The notes beneath the pieces were generated by a model. That model worked only from the letters and a program-made list of their open reading frames with translations. It did no database searches and had not been told where the DNA came from. Positions 36,517 through 44,920 of a DNA stretch of 64,000 nucleotides are shown one piece after another (position 1 is the first letter of the stretch; every line of letters starts with the position of its first letter). Made by a program: the position numbers and the translations under genes. The stretch lies in the NCBI GenBank assembly GCA_034508935.3, contig CM067444.1, forward strand, positions 60,391,172 through 60,455,171, in the 5' to 3' direction. This DNA is from Berghia stephanieae. Lineage: Eukaryota > Mollusca > Gastropoda > Nudibranchia > Aeolidiidae.

Positions 36517-39500
36517 CTCTCTCCTTCTCTCTCTCTCTCTCTTATTATTTATATATTAAATTTTCCTCCTTTTTGACAAACTGCCATCATTCATTATCAT
36601 TGATCTTGTGATGTTAAAGTATGTATTAAAGACCGGTATAGCAGATCAGTGTATAACTGTTTTGTGTTTTTCAGGAGGTGGTGGTGGATTTGGAGGCAGA
36701 GGAGGTGGAGGTCGTGGAGGAGGTAAGTTTGTTTCTTTTCTTCGTTTTCTATTTCTATTTCTTTCTTTTTATTTAAGGGTGACAACGCATTGCAGTGACA
36801 GATTGTCAATATGGATTTTCTTTCTTTTCTTCCTATAATTTCATTCCTGATAAGTCGTTTAAACAAACTTGACTGGTTATATCAGACCTGCCTAGTACTA
36901 CAAAAAATTTGTAGAAATACGAATTTTCAGCTCCAATTAGAGAATTGCATTCGCCTCTTTGACTCAATAAATCTTGTTGGAACAGAAAGTTTAATGCTTA
37001 GAAACCATATTTAGGACTTAGGAGTATTTTTGGATCTTACTGAAGGCAAATTAATTATTTATATAGCTATTTAAAGAGTGCTGATGGTTTTCCTCGGATC
37101 AGCGGAAATCCACGATTTTGGTGTCCAGAGGAGGAATTTCCTCCTTTTAAAAATTACATTTTCTTGAAACAATGTGCTAGCAATGAGAGTTTATGTGTGG
37201 TGGAACACACACAGGTGTTTCCCACTCTCCAGAAGTTAGCTAGAGTATCAATGATAGTGTATCTTCTCAATTGCTCTAAAAGTGGGGTTTAGTGCAGTAG
37301 AAATGGGGCTTAAAGGCAATCGTTCAACATTTTCCTTATTTTTCACTTTTTGTCACCACCAGCACTGAGGTGACTTTTATCTTTTTTCCCTTGGAAACTA
37401 CGAATTTTTGAAATTTCAAGTAGGCAGCTCTGGTTTTATATTTCAGCAAATGAGCATAAGTATGTAAGATGTGCCAAAGATTTTCAGACCTTTTTATTTC
37501 TTATATTGCACTGATGGATATCATTTTATGACACTTAGTAATTCTCAATTATTTCAAGTAGTAATCTCGTCATCAATTCAAAAATTGTTTACCCTCTCTT
37601 TTTTTTCACTTTTCACCAGGTTTTGACCGTGGCAGTGGTGGAGGAGGCGGTGGTGGTGGTGGTGGAGGTGGTGGTGGTCCAGTCCGTGATGGGGATTGGC
37701 GTTGTCCTAATGAGTAAGTTACAATTTCAAACATGTGTCATAATCAGTCGGAAGATGAAAATTTTGGATTTGCAGTATTTTGCATTTTCTGACAAAATAT
37801 GCTCATCTTTATTTGAAGTAAATCGGGTGATTTTTCATGAAGTTCTAGTCAATGTATGGGAAAGGTATCCAGCCACTTTTCTCAAATTTCATACTTTTTC
37901 AACTTGACTAGCTGTAAAAAATATTTAGAAGTAAAGTTTAGCGTTGATATTTCCCGAAGATGTACAAAAAGGGTTGATTTAATCATTTATGACCAACTCA
38001 TTTTGGATTTTAAAAAATGACCTAACTAAACTTGGCAATATCTCAGTTCAAACCTTTTCACCATCCCACTGATTTTGCCATTCATTGTAACAATTTCAAA
38101 TATGTCAAGAGTTTGTAAATCACAATGATCTGTTGGAAATATATTTCCATGTTTTTAAGACTTGAATTTGAATTGAGAGATCAGAGAGAAGTCGCACTGC
38201 GGACCTGCCTAGTACTTTAAAAAATTCGTAGAATTATGAATTTTTGGCTCCAGTTAGAGAATTGCATAGATGTTTTTCATTCACTAAATCTTGTTGAAAT
38301 TGAGAATTTGGATGCTTAGAAACTGTATTTAGGACTTTGGAATTTTTTTTTTTTGATCATGTTGAAGGCAAATAATTCATTTATAATGCTATTTGTTGGG
38401 ACTTTTTTTTTTTTTTTTTCACTTTGAAACTACGATTATTTGACATTTCAAGTAGGCAGCTCTGCGCACTGGCCATTGTAATTATAGTCTAAAATTTCAG
38501 TAATAAAATGTGTCAGTGCATGAGAAAATCAGTCGCTTGGTGAAAATTTTGGATTTGCATTTTTTTGCATTTTCTGAAAGCATATACTCCCCTGAGCATT
38601 TTAATCTTTATTTGAAGTAAATCGGGTGATTTTTCATGAAGTTATAGTCAGATGTATGGGTCAGGGTCTGGAAACCTTGTTTTGAGAAAATGGCTCTCAA
38701 AGTTGAGATAGCTTTAATCAAGCATATTCACATCTGTCAGAGCAAATATAAGTGTATTTTATGTTGTATAAGTATAAAATAGAATTGACAGGACCATTTG
38801 GAACTCCTTCCAGTGTCAAATTAAAGCATAACGATCAATTTATTCCAACCAAATCATTTATTCCACGTCTCATAAGTCATTCATGCCATGTTTACACTTT
38901 GTTTCATTCTCAGTCTCAGTCTTAGTCATGACAATCGAAGGTCTTCAAATATAATTTCTTGATTAATGTTCAAAACCAAGAGAGATGGTGTTACACAGAT
39001 AATCCATTTCTAATAGATTGAACTTAAATTAAAACCTTAAACACGTGAAAACTTAGATTAAATCGAAGACAGAAGGGGGATGTCTCCCATTCTTGTTCGA
39101 GGGATATTGACTCATCATCGTCTTCCAATTCCAAAGAATCAGAAAGGATATCTCTGGTGCTGAAATACTCTCGTATATTTGGGAGGCACTCTCGCTTCGA
39201 ACAACATCCCCAAAACAGATTTTAGTGGCCTGGTTGATAATATTTGCTACTTGAGCGGCTTCGGTGATGTTTTCTGTGTCATTTTTGTTTGCGGATGTGA
39301 AAGTTGAAAATGTAAACAAAGGCTAGACGACGGAGGGCATTGTATAATTTTAATGAATTTTGCAGAAAATACAAGTGCATTAATTAAAAGCATATGTTGA
39401 GTCGATCAAGGTAAAGATAAAAAAAGGCATTTGGAGGGGAAAATGAGTTTTTTTTTCGATATGTGAGTGCATTGTTTTGTGTATCAAACTGCCGTGACCC

Positions 39501-41343
39501 AGATTCGTCAAAGTCACTCGACTTCACTCGACTGGCCATTGACGAGTCCCGAGTCATGGATGCGCAGAGGTTCAGCATTCTTTATGTATTCATGCGCACT
39601 AGGTTTCAATGGAGAGCCAGGGGAATCCCCTTTAATTTGATATGCATTACATACTGGATTCTAAGAAAACTAATGTCCGTCCGCGAGATCTAAAAATGGG
39701 AAAAATATCGAGCGACTTTTCTCAAATTTCATACTTTTTCGACTAGACTAGCTGTAAAAAATATTTAAAATAAAATATTTAGAAGTGAAATTAAGCTTTA
39801 ATATTTCATGAATATGTATAAAAATGATTGATTTAACCTTTTATGACAAGAACTCATTTTTGATAAAAATTGACCTTCGAACTAAAATTGGCAATATCTC
39901 TGCTCGAAGCTCTTCACCAAGCGACTGATTTTCTCATGCACCGTAACAAATATTGATGTAACCAATGGGCTCTAACTATTCTCATCTAATTTGTGCAATT
40001 TCAGGGACTGTGGGAACAACAATTTTTCATGGAGAGATTCTTGTAATCGTTGCCATACAAGGCGCCCAGGTGGTGAAGGAGGTGACGGTAAGTTTGATTT
40101 TTGAAAAAAAGTTTTTGTTCTCTTTCTCCTACTGTGAATAGAGGAAATCTTGCTTACAAGCTGTATATCAAAAATGGTATTAGCATTAATTTTGTTATAA
40201 TTAAAAATGTGAAATTGAATGTAAGCTTCAATTTAATAAATTAAAACAGATAATGTGGACGCCTCAGGTTTCCCCTTAATCAACAAAACAGGGTGAATGA
40301 AAACTACAGACAAATAAAATGTGTGATAATGGGATACCGGAAATGTTCACATTATCTGTTTTCGTTTATTAAATTGAAGTTTCATTCAATTTATATCTCT
40401 GCGCTTTGAGCAGCAACATTTACATTTATTTTGTTTGATTTTAATAATTTATTTCAAATTGACATTGAAAATGCTCAAAATCAGGTTGCTGTTCTGTATC
40501 TTGCTATATTTACGACTACATCTATTAAATTCTCATTCCTGAGTGGGGTTCCTGGCCTCCCATAGTGGCCAGGGAGGTACTTACTGTCTTCTATCCCCCT
40601 ACATCTGTTTTCCAACTGGCTTTCTGTCTTTGTCTTGGAATGAGATTACTTGGTTTTGCCCTGGCCGTAGTGCTTGGCTGAGTGGGACACATTCAATGTT
40701 ATAAGCATTTGAGTGTGTTCATCTTAGTGGGATCTTGTGCTGGTGTCTGGGTGAGACATTTAGGTGATCTCAAAACTAAGTACATTGATAGTGTGCTCTG
40801 TTCCCTATTTGTACCATTCCCAGTTGTTTTAGTTTTTCCTCAATTCCTTTTAATTGTACATCTAAAATCTTTTCACTATCCAATTTCTTTTTTTTACTGG
40901 CGCTGTTATGGTCTAAATGTGTTATATGCACCGTAAATTCCTTAAAAACAAACAAGTGTTTAGAGAGTTGCATGTATTAATTTGTATACTTTTCTATCCA
41001 TCGTTTTTTTAACAGAAAGAAAAAACTGTTATATTTGTTTTGCATATTTATCTTTTTGTTTCAGACCGTGGAGGTAGAGGAGGACGTGGAGGTGGTTTTG
41101 GTGGCGGTCGCGGTGGTGGTGGTGATCGCTTTGGCGGTGGTGGACGTGGCGGCAGGGGAGGTTTCCGTGACAGAGGTGACCGAGATGGTGGTGACCGAGG
41201 TGGTTTCCGTGGTGGACGTGGTGGTTTTGGTGGAGGAAGAGGTGGTGGAGGTGGAGGATATGACAGGTGAGGCAATTTTCCTTTTTTGAAATGTGTAATG
41301 TATATTTTATATATGCCTACTAACATAGCCCATCCCCCCCTCT

Positions 41344-41431
<88 letters not shown>

Positions 41432-42712
41432 CTTCTCTCATCCTATTCTATCTATCTATCTATCTATCTCTATCCTCCTGTATCTGTTTTCCAATTGCTT
41501 TCTGTCTTGTCTTGGAATGAGATTACTAAGTTTTGGCCCGACCCTAGACGGAGTCCTTAGCTGGGAGGGAAACAGTCAAATGCATAATTATTGTTTTGGG
41601 AGATGACATTTTTTTCCTTGTAAATTAGTAAATTATCTCTGTTATATATTATTATATTTGTTATTTTGAATGTATAATGTAAGCATTTGAGTGTATTCAT
41701 CTTTGTTGGATTTTGTGCTTGTGTCCGGATGAGACTTATAGGTGATCTCAAAGTACATTGATGGTATGCTCTTGGAATCTACATCTGATCCCTATTTGTT
41801 CCCCTTTGTCTTACTTTTTCTTGGGTGCTTTAATTGTATTTCTAGAACTTTTGACTATCCCATTTTCTTCCGTTTTACTGGCGCTGATATGACCTAAATG
41901 TGTTGCAAGCGCCATAAATCATTAAAAACAAACAAATCTCTCTCTCACTCTCTTCTTCGCCGGCTCAGCATGGTGTAAATATTATAATTATTGTTTAATT
42001 TTATTTCATCATGGATTGGATGGTTTGGAAGATATGTGATTTCTTGCTGTAAAATAATTGAATCTCTTTTCTTTATAAAATGCATTAAAAATATTCATAA
42101 AACCCTACAACCACCATATTTCAGTACACCATAGTTAAAGAAAATATCTGAGACCTTTTATCAGACTGCTGCACATTTATTGCTACAAATTGAGCTTGAG
42201 CTTCTTGTTATTGGAGCTTTTTTTTTTTATATAACGCAATATCCACTAAACATGCTCAAAGTGCTTTACAAGGGGTCCCTAGCCCACAGCAACACGTAAC
42301 ATTTAAGACGCGACACAATTCCTGTTAGACGATATTACATATTTTTTGGACAAAGACAGCGCTGTTAACGACCAGGTACTCATTTTACACCTGAGTACGG
42401 AGAGAGAATGTGAGTAAAAAGCCTTTTCACAAAGTACTTTCCGCCAAATCAAGCAGACTCAGCTACCCGTTCACTGCTGGCTGGACTGGGGGGCCAGGAA
42501 AAAAATCTCAACTTCACCCTGGATCAATCTCGGTCCCGCTACCAACTGAGCTATCTGCATAAGGGAACCTTTTTTTTTCTTTCTTCTTCTGTATTTGGAA
42601 TTATATCTTTTGATTTTTAATTTTTATTTTACTTTTTTTAGTTTTCATATATTCTGTTTTCGTTCTTTCATTTGACAGAGATCGACAGGATCGTAGATCA
42701 AGACCGTATTGA
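10652..42712 (+). CDS. FUS: FET-family RNA-binding protein (FUS/EWSR1/TAF15 type), 17 exons
   Basis: Exons: 10652-10664 (candidate), 21822-21870, 22381-22444, 22940-23048, 23669-23773, 24429-24496, 24756-24918, 25537-25582, 27469-27521, 34173-34333, 34873-35002, 35419-35499, 36675-36722, 37620-37713, 40005-40087, 41065-41266, 42679-42712. They sum to 1,503 nt, exactly 501 codons with the stop. Domains in order are a Q/G/Y/A-rich low-complexity region (about 5-136), RGG1 (137-243), RRM (about 249-333), RGG2 (about 340-385), a RanBP2-type zinc finger (388-412), RGG3 (423-489) and a PY-NLS ending RSRPY at 498-500. This is the full FET order, and the length is close to human FUS (526). FET proteins bind RNA and nascent transcripts in the nucleus, couple transcription to splicing, and phase-separate through the low-complexity region. 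The family is single-copy in most invertebrates, so the gene is co-orthologous to all three vertebrate paralogues. The symbol is nominal. Confidence 0.95.
10964..14410. other. FET intron 1, part 1: non-coding region bounded by a palindromic motif
   Basis: The palindrome CTATTCTCACCCCCGGGATG at 10,964 is followed by AGATAGGCACTTTGATAA. The reverse complement of this arm (TTATCAAAGTGCCTAGATGA, then GAATAAAG) lies near 14,320-14,345, followed by CTCATCCTCGAGATGAGAAT at 14,359. The two inward-facing ends suggest a non-coding element of about 3.4 kb. The interior is AT-rich without long frames. It includes a purine-rich GA region at 12,707-13,115 with a 32-bp-like duplicated unit (agaaggaaggaaaagag). 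TSDs were not found. Confidence 0.4.
14401..15038. mobile_element. Non-autonomous TIR element, about 640 bp
   Basis: The left end TATTCTCACCCCTGTTAACC then AACAGGTAGGGAGGGTAGGT then AGCCTAGCCTAG is mirrored by the right end 14,991-15,038. The roughly 48-bp terminal inverted repeats differ by a 4-bp indel and a few substitutions. The interior is purine-rich with no transposase. Another copy of the right arm lies at 18,989-19,050. The superfamily was not identified. Confidence 0.75.
15579..15680. repeat. (TTA)n/(AAT)n palindromic microsatellite
   Basis: TTA units switch to AAT units near 15,630-15,645, so the two halves are inverted and can fold back on each other. Confidence 0.95.
16366..17950. 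repeat. 120-bp satellite array, about 13 units, higher-order pattern
   Basis: Units of 119-121 bp with shared blocks gaccataacgcttatgtctg, cgaatcgaattaatctc and tccgtttatttgcaaag. Four unit types occur in the order a a' b c, a a' b c, d b c b d. The first two groups form an approximately 483-bp higher-order repeat. Because 120 is divisible by three, open frames run through the array; these are not taken as genes. It lies in FET intron 1 if exon 1 is correctly placed. Confidence 0.95.
18040..18085. repeat. (GA)n microsatellite
   Basis: About 20 GA units just after the satellite array. Confidence 0.95.
18416..18779. repeat. Tandem duplication of a 181-bp segment
   Basis: Two adjacent copies share ttaaattgactgattaaatg, gttgcgaacgact, gggttccgacattccga, tgttcaccgtac and ttgttagtgactggtcatg. 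They differ by scattered substitutions, so the duplication is not very recent. Confidence 0.9.
18989..19140. mobile_element. TIR-arm copy plus palindromic motif
   Basis: cctccctacctgttggtta and ggggtgagaatagcgagaag repeat the right arm of the 14,401-15,038 element. Then ctattctcatcccgggggtg occurs twice (about 19,064 and 19,101), ending in ggtgagaatagaggcagcc. It is the inverted counterpart of 14,340-14,410. Confidence 0.65.
19141..20340. other. FET intron 1, AT-rich sequence of unknown nature
   Basis: About 1.2 kb of AT-rich non-coding sequence, similar in texture to 11,000-14,300, with no long frames and no element recognised. Confidence 0.4.
20432..20904 (+). mobile_element. SINE-A copy with internal insertion
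   Basis: Head at 20,432-20,560 (GTGGTCTTGTAAG, GTATCGGAAGGTCCTGG, GGGTTCGAGTCC) and tail at 20,790-20,904 (GTGTTGCTGTTGGC, GGATATTGCGCTATATAAAA). About 180 bp of C/A-rich unrelated sequence separates the two. Confidence 0.75.
21822..24496 (+). CDS. FUS: FET exons 2-6: low-complexity prion-like N-terminus
   Basis: Five exons (21822-21870, 22381-22444, 22940-23048, 23669-23773, 24429-24496) encode residues 5-136. The composition is dominated by Gln, Gly, Tyr and Ala, with units such as [20 protein letters not shown] and GGYDQGGY. There are about 16 tyrosines spaced every few residues, as in FUS where they drive self-association. The domain is shorter than the roughly 165-residue SYGQ region of human FUS. 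The donor of exon 5 (gtaaat, 23774) runs straight into a (TA)n tract of about 80 bp. The other donors are close to consensus (gtgagt, gtaagc, gtaagg, gtaagt). Confidence 0.92.
23776..23860. repeat. (TA)n microsatellite abutting a splice donor
   Basis: About 40 TA units begin inside the exon 5 donor sequence (GTAAATATATA) of the FET gene. Confidence 0.97.
24756..27521 (+). CDS. FUS: FET exons 7-9: RGG1 box including two micro-exons
   Basis: Exon 7 (24756-24918, 163 nt) encodes a Gly/Tyr-rich stretch ending in [11 protein letters not shown]-type repeats. Exons 8 (25537-25582, 46 nt) and 9 (27469-27521, 53 nt) add [16 protein letters not shown] and [18 protein letters not shown]. Neither micro-exon is a multiple of three, but together they are 99 nt, so skipping both keeps frame while skipping either one breaks it. 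They lie between long introns with few recognisable repeats. Human FUS has a small frame-breaking exon 7 at the equivalent place, just before the RRM exons, flanked by conserved, often retained introns. Confidence 0.9.
24978..25128. repeat. 151-bp near-complete hairpin in FET intron 7
   Basis: Arms agatcag..gtgtgtgtgaaacagtgcc..caaagcaagaaa and tttcttgctttggcaatgtt..acacaa..ctgatct pair along nearly their whole length. The tip is AATCAGCC..CCTCG-ACA-CGAGG..GGCTGATT. It starts 60 nt after the exon 7 donor. It could be a foldback MITE or a structured intronic RNA. Confidence 0.8.
25583..27468. other. FET intron 8, low in repeats
   Basis: About 1.9 kb without recognised transposable elements, unlike most introns of the gene. 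It contains the first copy of a 129-bp direct repeat (26,691-26,819). Confidence 0.5.
26691..26819 (+). repeat. 129-bp direct repeat, copy 1
   Basis: Identical base for base to 27,963-28,091, starting cttcaaattacaattattgg and ending ccattgatcat. The two copies bracket FET exon 9. Confidence 0.97.
27963..28091 (+). repeat. 129-bp direct repeat, copy 2
   Basis: Identical to 26,691-26,819, offset 1,272 bp, in intron 9. No terminal repeat, A-tail or coding capacity was seen. Confidence 0.97.
28092..31740. other. FET intron 9, largely unique sequence
   Basis: Apart from a short (CT)n (28,123-28,148) and A/T runs, no repeat family of this window was recognised in 3.6 kb. The intron as a whole runs from 27,522 to 34,172 and is the longest after intron 1. 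Confidence 0.5.
31759..32289 (+). mobile_element. Retroposon C, full length, with 12-bp target-site duplication
   Basis: A 531-bp element starting CTGGGTGGGGATCCTGACC and ending in a 3' hairpin region (GGCGCTGATATAACCTAAAT) plus TTAAAAACAAAAAAAC. It is flanked by the exact direct repeat TATAGTCTGGTT (31,747-31,758 and 32,290-32,301). The A-rich 3' end and TSD show insertion by target-primed reverse transcription. No reverse transcriptase is encoded and no tRNA-like head was recognised, so it is non-autonomous. Confidence 0.9.
32498..32520. repeat. Poly-G run, 23 bases
   Basis: Uninterrupted G tract in FET intron 9. Similar runs of G or C occur at 31,603, 45,335, 54,087, 55,207, 61,946 and 62,041. 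Confidence 0.97.
32933..32987. repeat. Twin tandem hairpins
   Basis: Two consecutive 28-bp units, each containing TCCACGAA-AAYG-TTCGTGGA, form two separate 8-9-bp stems with four-base loops. Confidence 0.9.
34014..34123 (+). repeat. (CT)n tract before the RRM exon
   Basis: About 110 bp of almost pure CT on the sense strand, ending about 50 nt before the acceptor of exon 10. Confidence 0.97.
34173..35499 (+). CDS. FUS: FET exons 10-12: RNA-recognition motif
   Basis: Exons 34173-34333, 34873-35002 and 35419-35499. The RRM starts at residue 249 with the RNP2-like strand DTIFVSKMG. It continues through [17 protein letters not shown] and the extended loop [19 protein letters not shown], then the RNP1-like strand [24 protein letters not shown] and [15 protein letters not shown]. 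Human FUS has the same landmarks ([37 protein letters not shown]). As in other FET proteins, RNP1 lacks the usual aromatics and the long basic loop between helix 1 and strand 2 is kept. The Gly-rich start of exon 10 (seven Gly codons in a row) belongs to RGG1. The exon 12 donor is gtttgt, weaker than its neighbours. Confidence 0.96.
34423..34667 (-). mobile_element. SINE-B copy in FET intron 10
   Basis: Minus-strand head ATAGCTCAGTTGGTAGAGTA with loop CTTCACAATC, then GTGTGTTAGATCTGGTGGAA, GTACCTTGCGATAGACTAG and 3' end near TATGGCTCCATGGGCCTAAT. Confidence 0.85.
36371..36541 (+). repeat. Pyrimidine tract (CT)n before exon 13
   Basis: About 170 bp of CT with TCT/CCT interruptions, ending 133 nt before the exon 13 acceptor. 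Confidence 0.97.
36675..40087 (+). CDS. FUS: FET exons 13-15: RGG2 and RanBP2-type zinc finger
   Basis: Exon 13 (36675-36722) and most of exon 14 (37620-37713) encode pure Gly/Arg repeats. The end of exon 14 and exon 15 (40005-40087) encode the finger [19 protein letters not shown] followed by NRC. The four zinc ligands are Cys392, Cys397, Cys408 and Cys411, in the same spacing as the human FUS finger (WKCPNPTC...NFSWRNECNQC). The conserved N-F-S-W-R core that reads GGU-type RNA is present. The finger is split by a 2.3-kb intron between Glu395 and Asp396 that is largely made of transposable elements. Confidence 0.95.
36884..37434. mobile_element. MITE family F, long copy
   Basis: Left end cagacctgcctagtactac, aaatacgaattttcagctcc; right end aactacgaatttttgaaatt, tcaagtaggcagctctg. 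The ends are imperfect inverted repeats. The interior holds about 290 bp absent from the shorter copies at 38,202-38,464, 44,921-45,184 and (inverted) 58,085-58,346. Confidence 0.7.
37740..38105. mobile_element. MITE family G, short copy
   Basis: About 365 bp with imperfect inverted ends (gtgtcataatcagtc and actgattttgccattc). Its halves match the two outer parts of the longer element at 38,505-39,960. Confidence 0.75.
38202..38464. mobile_element. MITE family F, short copy
   Basis: About 260 bp, ggacctgcctagtacttt to catttcaagtaggcagctct. It lies between the two family G elements. Confidence 0.75.
38505..39960. mobile_element. Family G element, long copy (about 1.45 kb) with 29-bp perfect TIRs
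   Basis: 38,516-38,544 (GTGCATGAGAAAATCAGTCG then CTTGGTGAA) is the exact reverse complement of 39,913-39,941. The outer 140 bp and 250 bp match the short copy at 37,740-38,105. The middle 1.05 kb is not found elsewhere in the window and has a small unrecognised minus-strand frame (39,053-39,319). It looks like a longer parent from which the short copy is an internal deletion. Confidence 0.8.
40211..40392. mobile_element. Foldback element in FET intron 15
   Basis: Arms gaatgtaagcttcaattta..acagataatgtgga and tcacattatctgttttcg..aaattgaagtttcattc pair. A half copy, in the opposite direction, is at 47,545-47,640 (gaaacgtccacagtatctg, aataaattgaagcttgcaag). Confidence 0.7.
40538..40955 (+). mobile_element. 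Retroposon C, diverged copy
   Basis: From gagtggggttcctggcctcc to tccttaaaaacaaacaagtg, about 420 bp with internal deletions relative to 31,759-32,289. The hairpin stem has decayed (GGCGCT versus GCACC). Confidence 0.8.
41065..42712 (+). CDS. FUS: FET exons 16-17: RGG3 and C-terminal PY-NLS
   Basis: Exon 16 (41065-41266, 202 nt) encodes a 67-residue Arg/Gly/Asp/Phe run with [14 protein letters not shown] and [10 protein letters not shown] units. Exon 17 (42679-42712) encodes [11 protein letters not shown] and then TGA at 42710-42712. The terminal R-x2-5-P-Y preceded by basic residues is the transportin-binding PY-NLS that ends FUS (RRERPY), TAF15 and EWSR1. Its exact preservation at the C-terminus fixes the true stop codon. 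A (CT)n tract starts about 75 nt after the exon 16 donor. Confidence 0.96.
41341..41440 (+). repeat. (CT)n tract after exon 16
   Basis: About 100 bp of pure CT beginning 75 nt downstream of the exon 16 donor, continuing into (TATC)n up to 41,470. Confidence 0.97.
41461..41938 (+). mobile_element. Retroposon C, 5'-truncated copy
   Basis: Starts at tcctcctgtatctgttttcc and ends cgccataaatcattaaaaac then aaacaaa. The hairpin GGCGCT..AGCGCC is intact. 5' truncation is expected from incomplete reverse transcription. Confidence 0.85.
42222..42565 (-). mobile_element. Chimeric SINE: SINE-B head joined to SINE-A body and tail
   Basis: On the minus strand it reads SINE-B (ATAGCTCAGTTGGTAGCGGG, GGGTGAAGTTGAG, GCGGAAAGTACTTTGTG), then without a gap SINE-A (AAAAGGCTTTTTACTCACAT, GTACTCAGGTGTAAAATGAG, TTGCGTTATATAAAA). 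The joint is near 42,428. It lies in FET intron 16, antisense to the gene. Confidence 0.8.
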
Positions 42713-43014
42713 AAAGACCAAAACTGAGTGGACCTGTCATCCTTCCATTGCTGTACATAGCCCATCTCATTTTAAATGTTACTATCATTTTATTGTCATG
42801 GTCGGGATACACAAATTGTTGTTTTTACTTATACACTCTAAGTTCAGTATTTAATTTGAAGTAATACTTCATTTTTTACCATCTCATCACTGCGCAGAAC
42901 GTATGTCCGTTCGTGGTCGGTCGTGTCTGTGAGACAAGTTAGGTCTGAAATTTTTAAGGGATAAATTTATTGTATCATCAATTTATGTAACATTTCTTTC
43001 AAACAATGTTTTAA

Positions 43015-43024
43015 AATAAATAAA
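43015..43024 (+). promoter_or_regulatory. Poly(A) signal of the FET gene
   Basis: Two overlapping AATAAA hexamers (43015-43020 and 43019-43024) lie about 300 nt after the stop codon, followed by a T/G-rich stretch (tcatgtctgtg ... gtttgttgag) suited to cleavage near 43,040-43,055. A pyrimidine-only (CT)n block of about 200 bp starts immediately after, at 43,060. Confidence 0.7.
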
Positions 43025-43059
43025 TCATGTCTGTGAACTATTTCAGTTTGTTGAGTTGA

Positions 43060-43267
<208 letters not shown>

Positions 43268-43311
43268 ATTGTCATAGCTTATTGAGCCTATATAAAATAT
43301 GTAAGAGTTTG

Positions 43312-43480
43312 TGCAGCTGTGGTCTAGTGTATGGCACTCATTTTCAGATCACAAGTCCTTGGTTAGAGTCCTCTTGAGTATTTGGAAAAGGGTCTTTACA
43401 CACATTCTTTCACTATACTCGGATGTAAAATGAGTACTTGGTCGTTAACAGTGTTGTAAATATCACCTAACGGCATGTCC
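43312..43480 (+). mobile_element. SINE-A fragment (head and body)
   Basis: GCTGTGGTCTAGTGTATGGC, GTTAGAGTCCTC, GGAAAAGGGTCTTTACACAC and GATGTAAAATGAGTACTTGG. The tail is missing. A second, more decayed copy is at 44,518-44,665. Confidence 0.7.
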
Positions 43481-44261
43481 CACCTTAATCTGAATCTGAA
43501 TTTTCCTTTAATGTCCACCTTCACTCATGAAGATTTTGAGATGAACAATAACATTAAGGTGAAAATTCAGCAGTGATCTAGAAGCTCTGAACTGTAAATA
43601 AATCTCAGTGATGATCTTCCGCGGAATTCCGGGATTTTGGGATTTTCTTTGAAATGCTCCGCTGTTTTTGCAGTGTCAAATATTTTTCAATGAAAAGCGC
43701 TCAGGTAGATGGTGAAAAGATCACCATGTCTTTTGTCAAATTTTTGACACTTGTATTCAGTTGCATAAATTTTGGTGACACTCGCATTTTTATGACGTCA
43801 TCCTAGACAGGGTGGCACCAAATGTCAAAAGTGACTCAGTGGTGTTCTTGGATGAATAGATGCTGGTTAGGGATTGGAAAATAATAATAGAAAATCAATT
43901 CATAATTCTCTCTCTCTCTCTTTTTAAATAGAAAGATAAAGATAAGTAAAATATTACAATAAGCAAAGGTGATGATCGACTTGAAAAGCAATTGTTCAAA
44001 TTATTTTAATTTACTATTTTTCCTTATATTTTGCAAGTTGTCAGATATTCATGAGTCTAAATTATAAACTGCATAACCACTAGGTTGCAGTAAGATAGCC
44101 TTTGGGCCAAAAAAATTATCATCTCTTGATGTAGAGTTCGATTAATATTGTGAGCCTTTAAAATTAAAATTCTTTTCAGGAAAGGACAATTCATTAGATA
44201 TTTACAAATGAAGTATATATTTTATAATGTTACGTAACTATCATATTGCAATTGTATATTC
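43481..44261. other. Intergenic, no element recognised
   Basis: AT-rich sequence between SINE fragments; no frames or repeats of note. Confidence 0.5.
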
Positions 44262-44445
44262 GGACCCCTTTGTCCACCCAGCAGTGAATGGGTAGCTGAG
44301 TCTGTTCGGTTTGGCAGAAAGTACTTTGCGATAGACAAGCGTCGTAGTCATATCCAAAGGATAGCAAGCAATTGCTATTGTTCGTTTCACACTATAGAAA
44401 CCGGGATAAACTCTGGCTTTATGGGCCCAATGGCTCTGAAAGACT
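44262..44445 (+). mobile_element. SINE-B fragment without head
   Basis: cccagcagtgaatgggtagc, gcagaaagtactttgcgata, gcaattgctattgttcg and gaaaccgggataaactctgg, in plus orientation. Confidence 0.8.
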
Positions 44446-44920
44446 ACGACTACAACAGGACTGGATGGTCAGTTATGCAACTTTTCTTTCCCTTTGGCCA
44501 CTGCCCTTTCTATGAAGCTTTGTGGTCTCTTGTCTTTAGGTATGACACTCTCACTCACCTTCGGAGGTATCGTTGAAAAAAAGATTTCTACTCGATCTCG
44601 CTGCCCTCAGTTGTAAAATGAGTACCTGGCTGTTAATGCCTGTGTTTGTCGAGTCGAGAGATTGAAATTGTTCAGTCATGTGAAATGATTACCCTTGCAT
44701 TGGAATAGAGGCAATAAATATGATTGAGATGAGATCTAAGAATATGAATCACAATCCATTTTCTAACTAAAAGAATTGGTCACCACTTAGCAGGAAGAAA
44801 TTATTTTCTTTGGGTGTTGTCAATTAGAAAATTAAATTTCCCCTTTATCCTTTTTGTTCTTTCTCTGCAGCTTTTGTGTATCTTTGGTGGCTACTGGTAC
44901 TGGTAGTTAGGGTCCTATAT

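Noticed and set aside
36319-36611. Ser/Leu-repeat frames over the (CT)n tracts (also 34,000, 41,300, 43,060)
   Set aside because: Simple-sequence artefacts in all frames.
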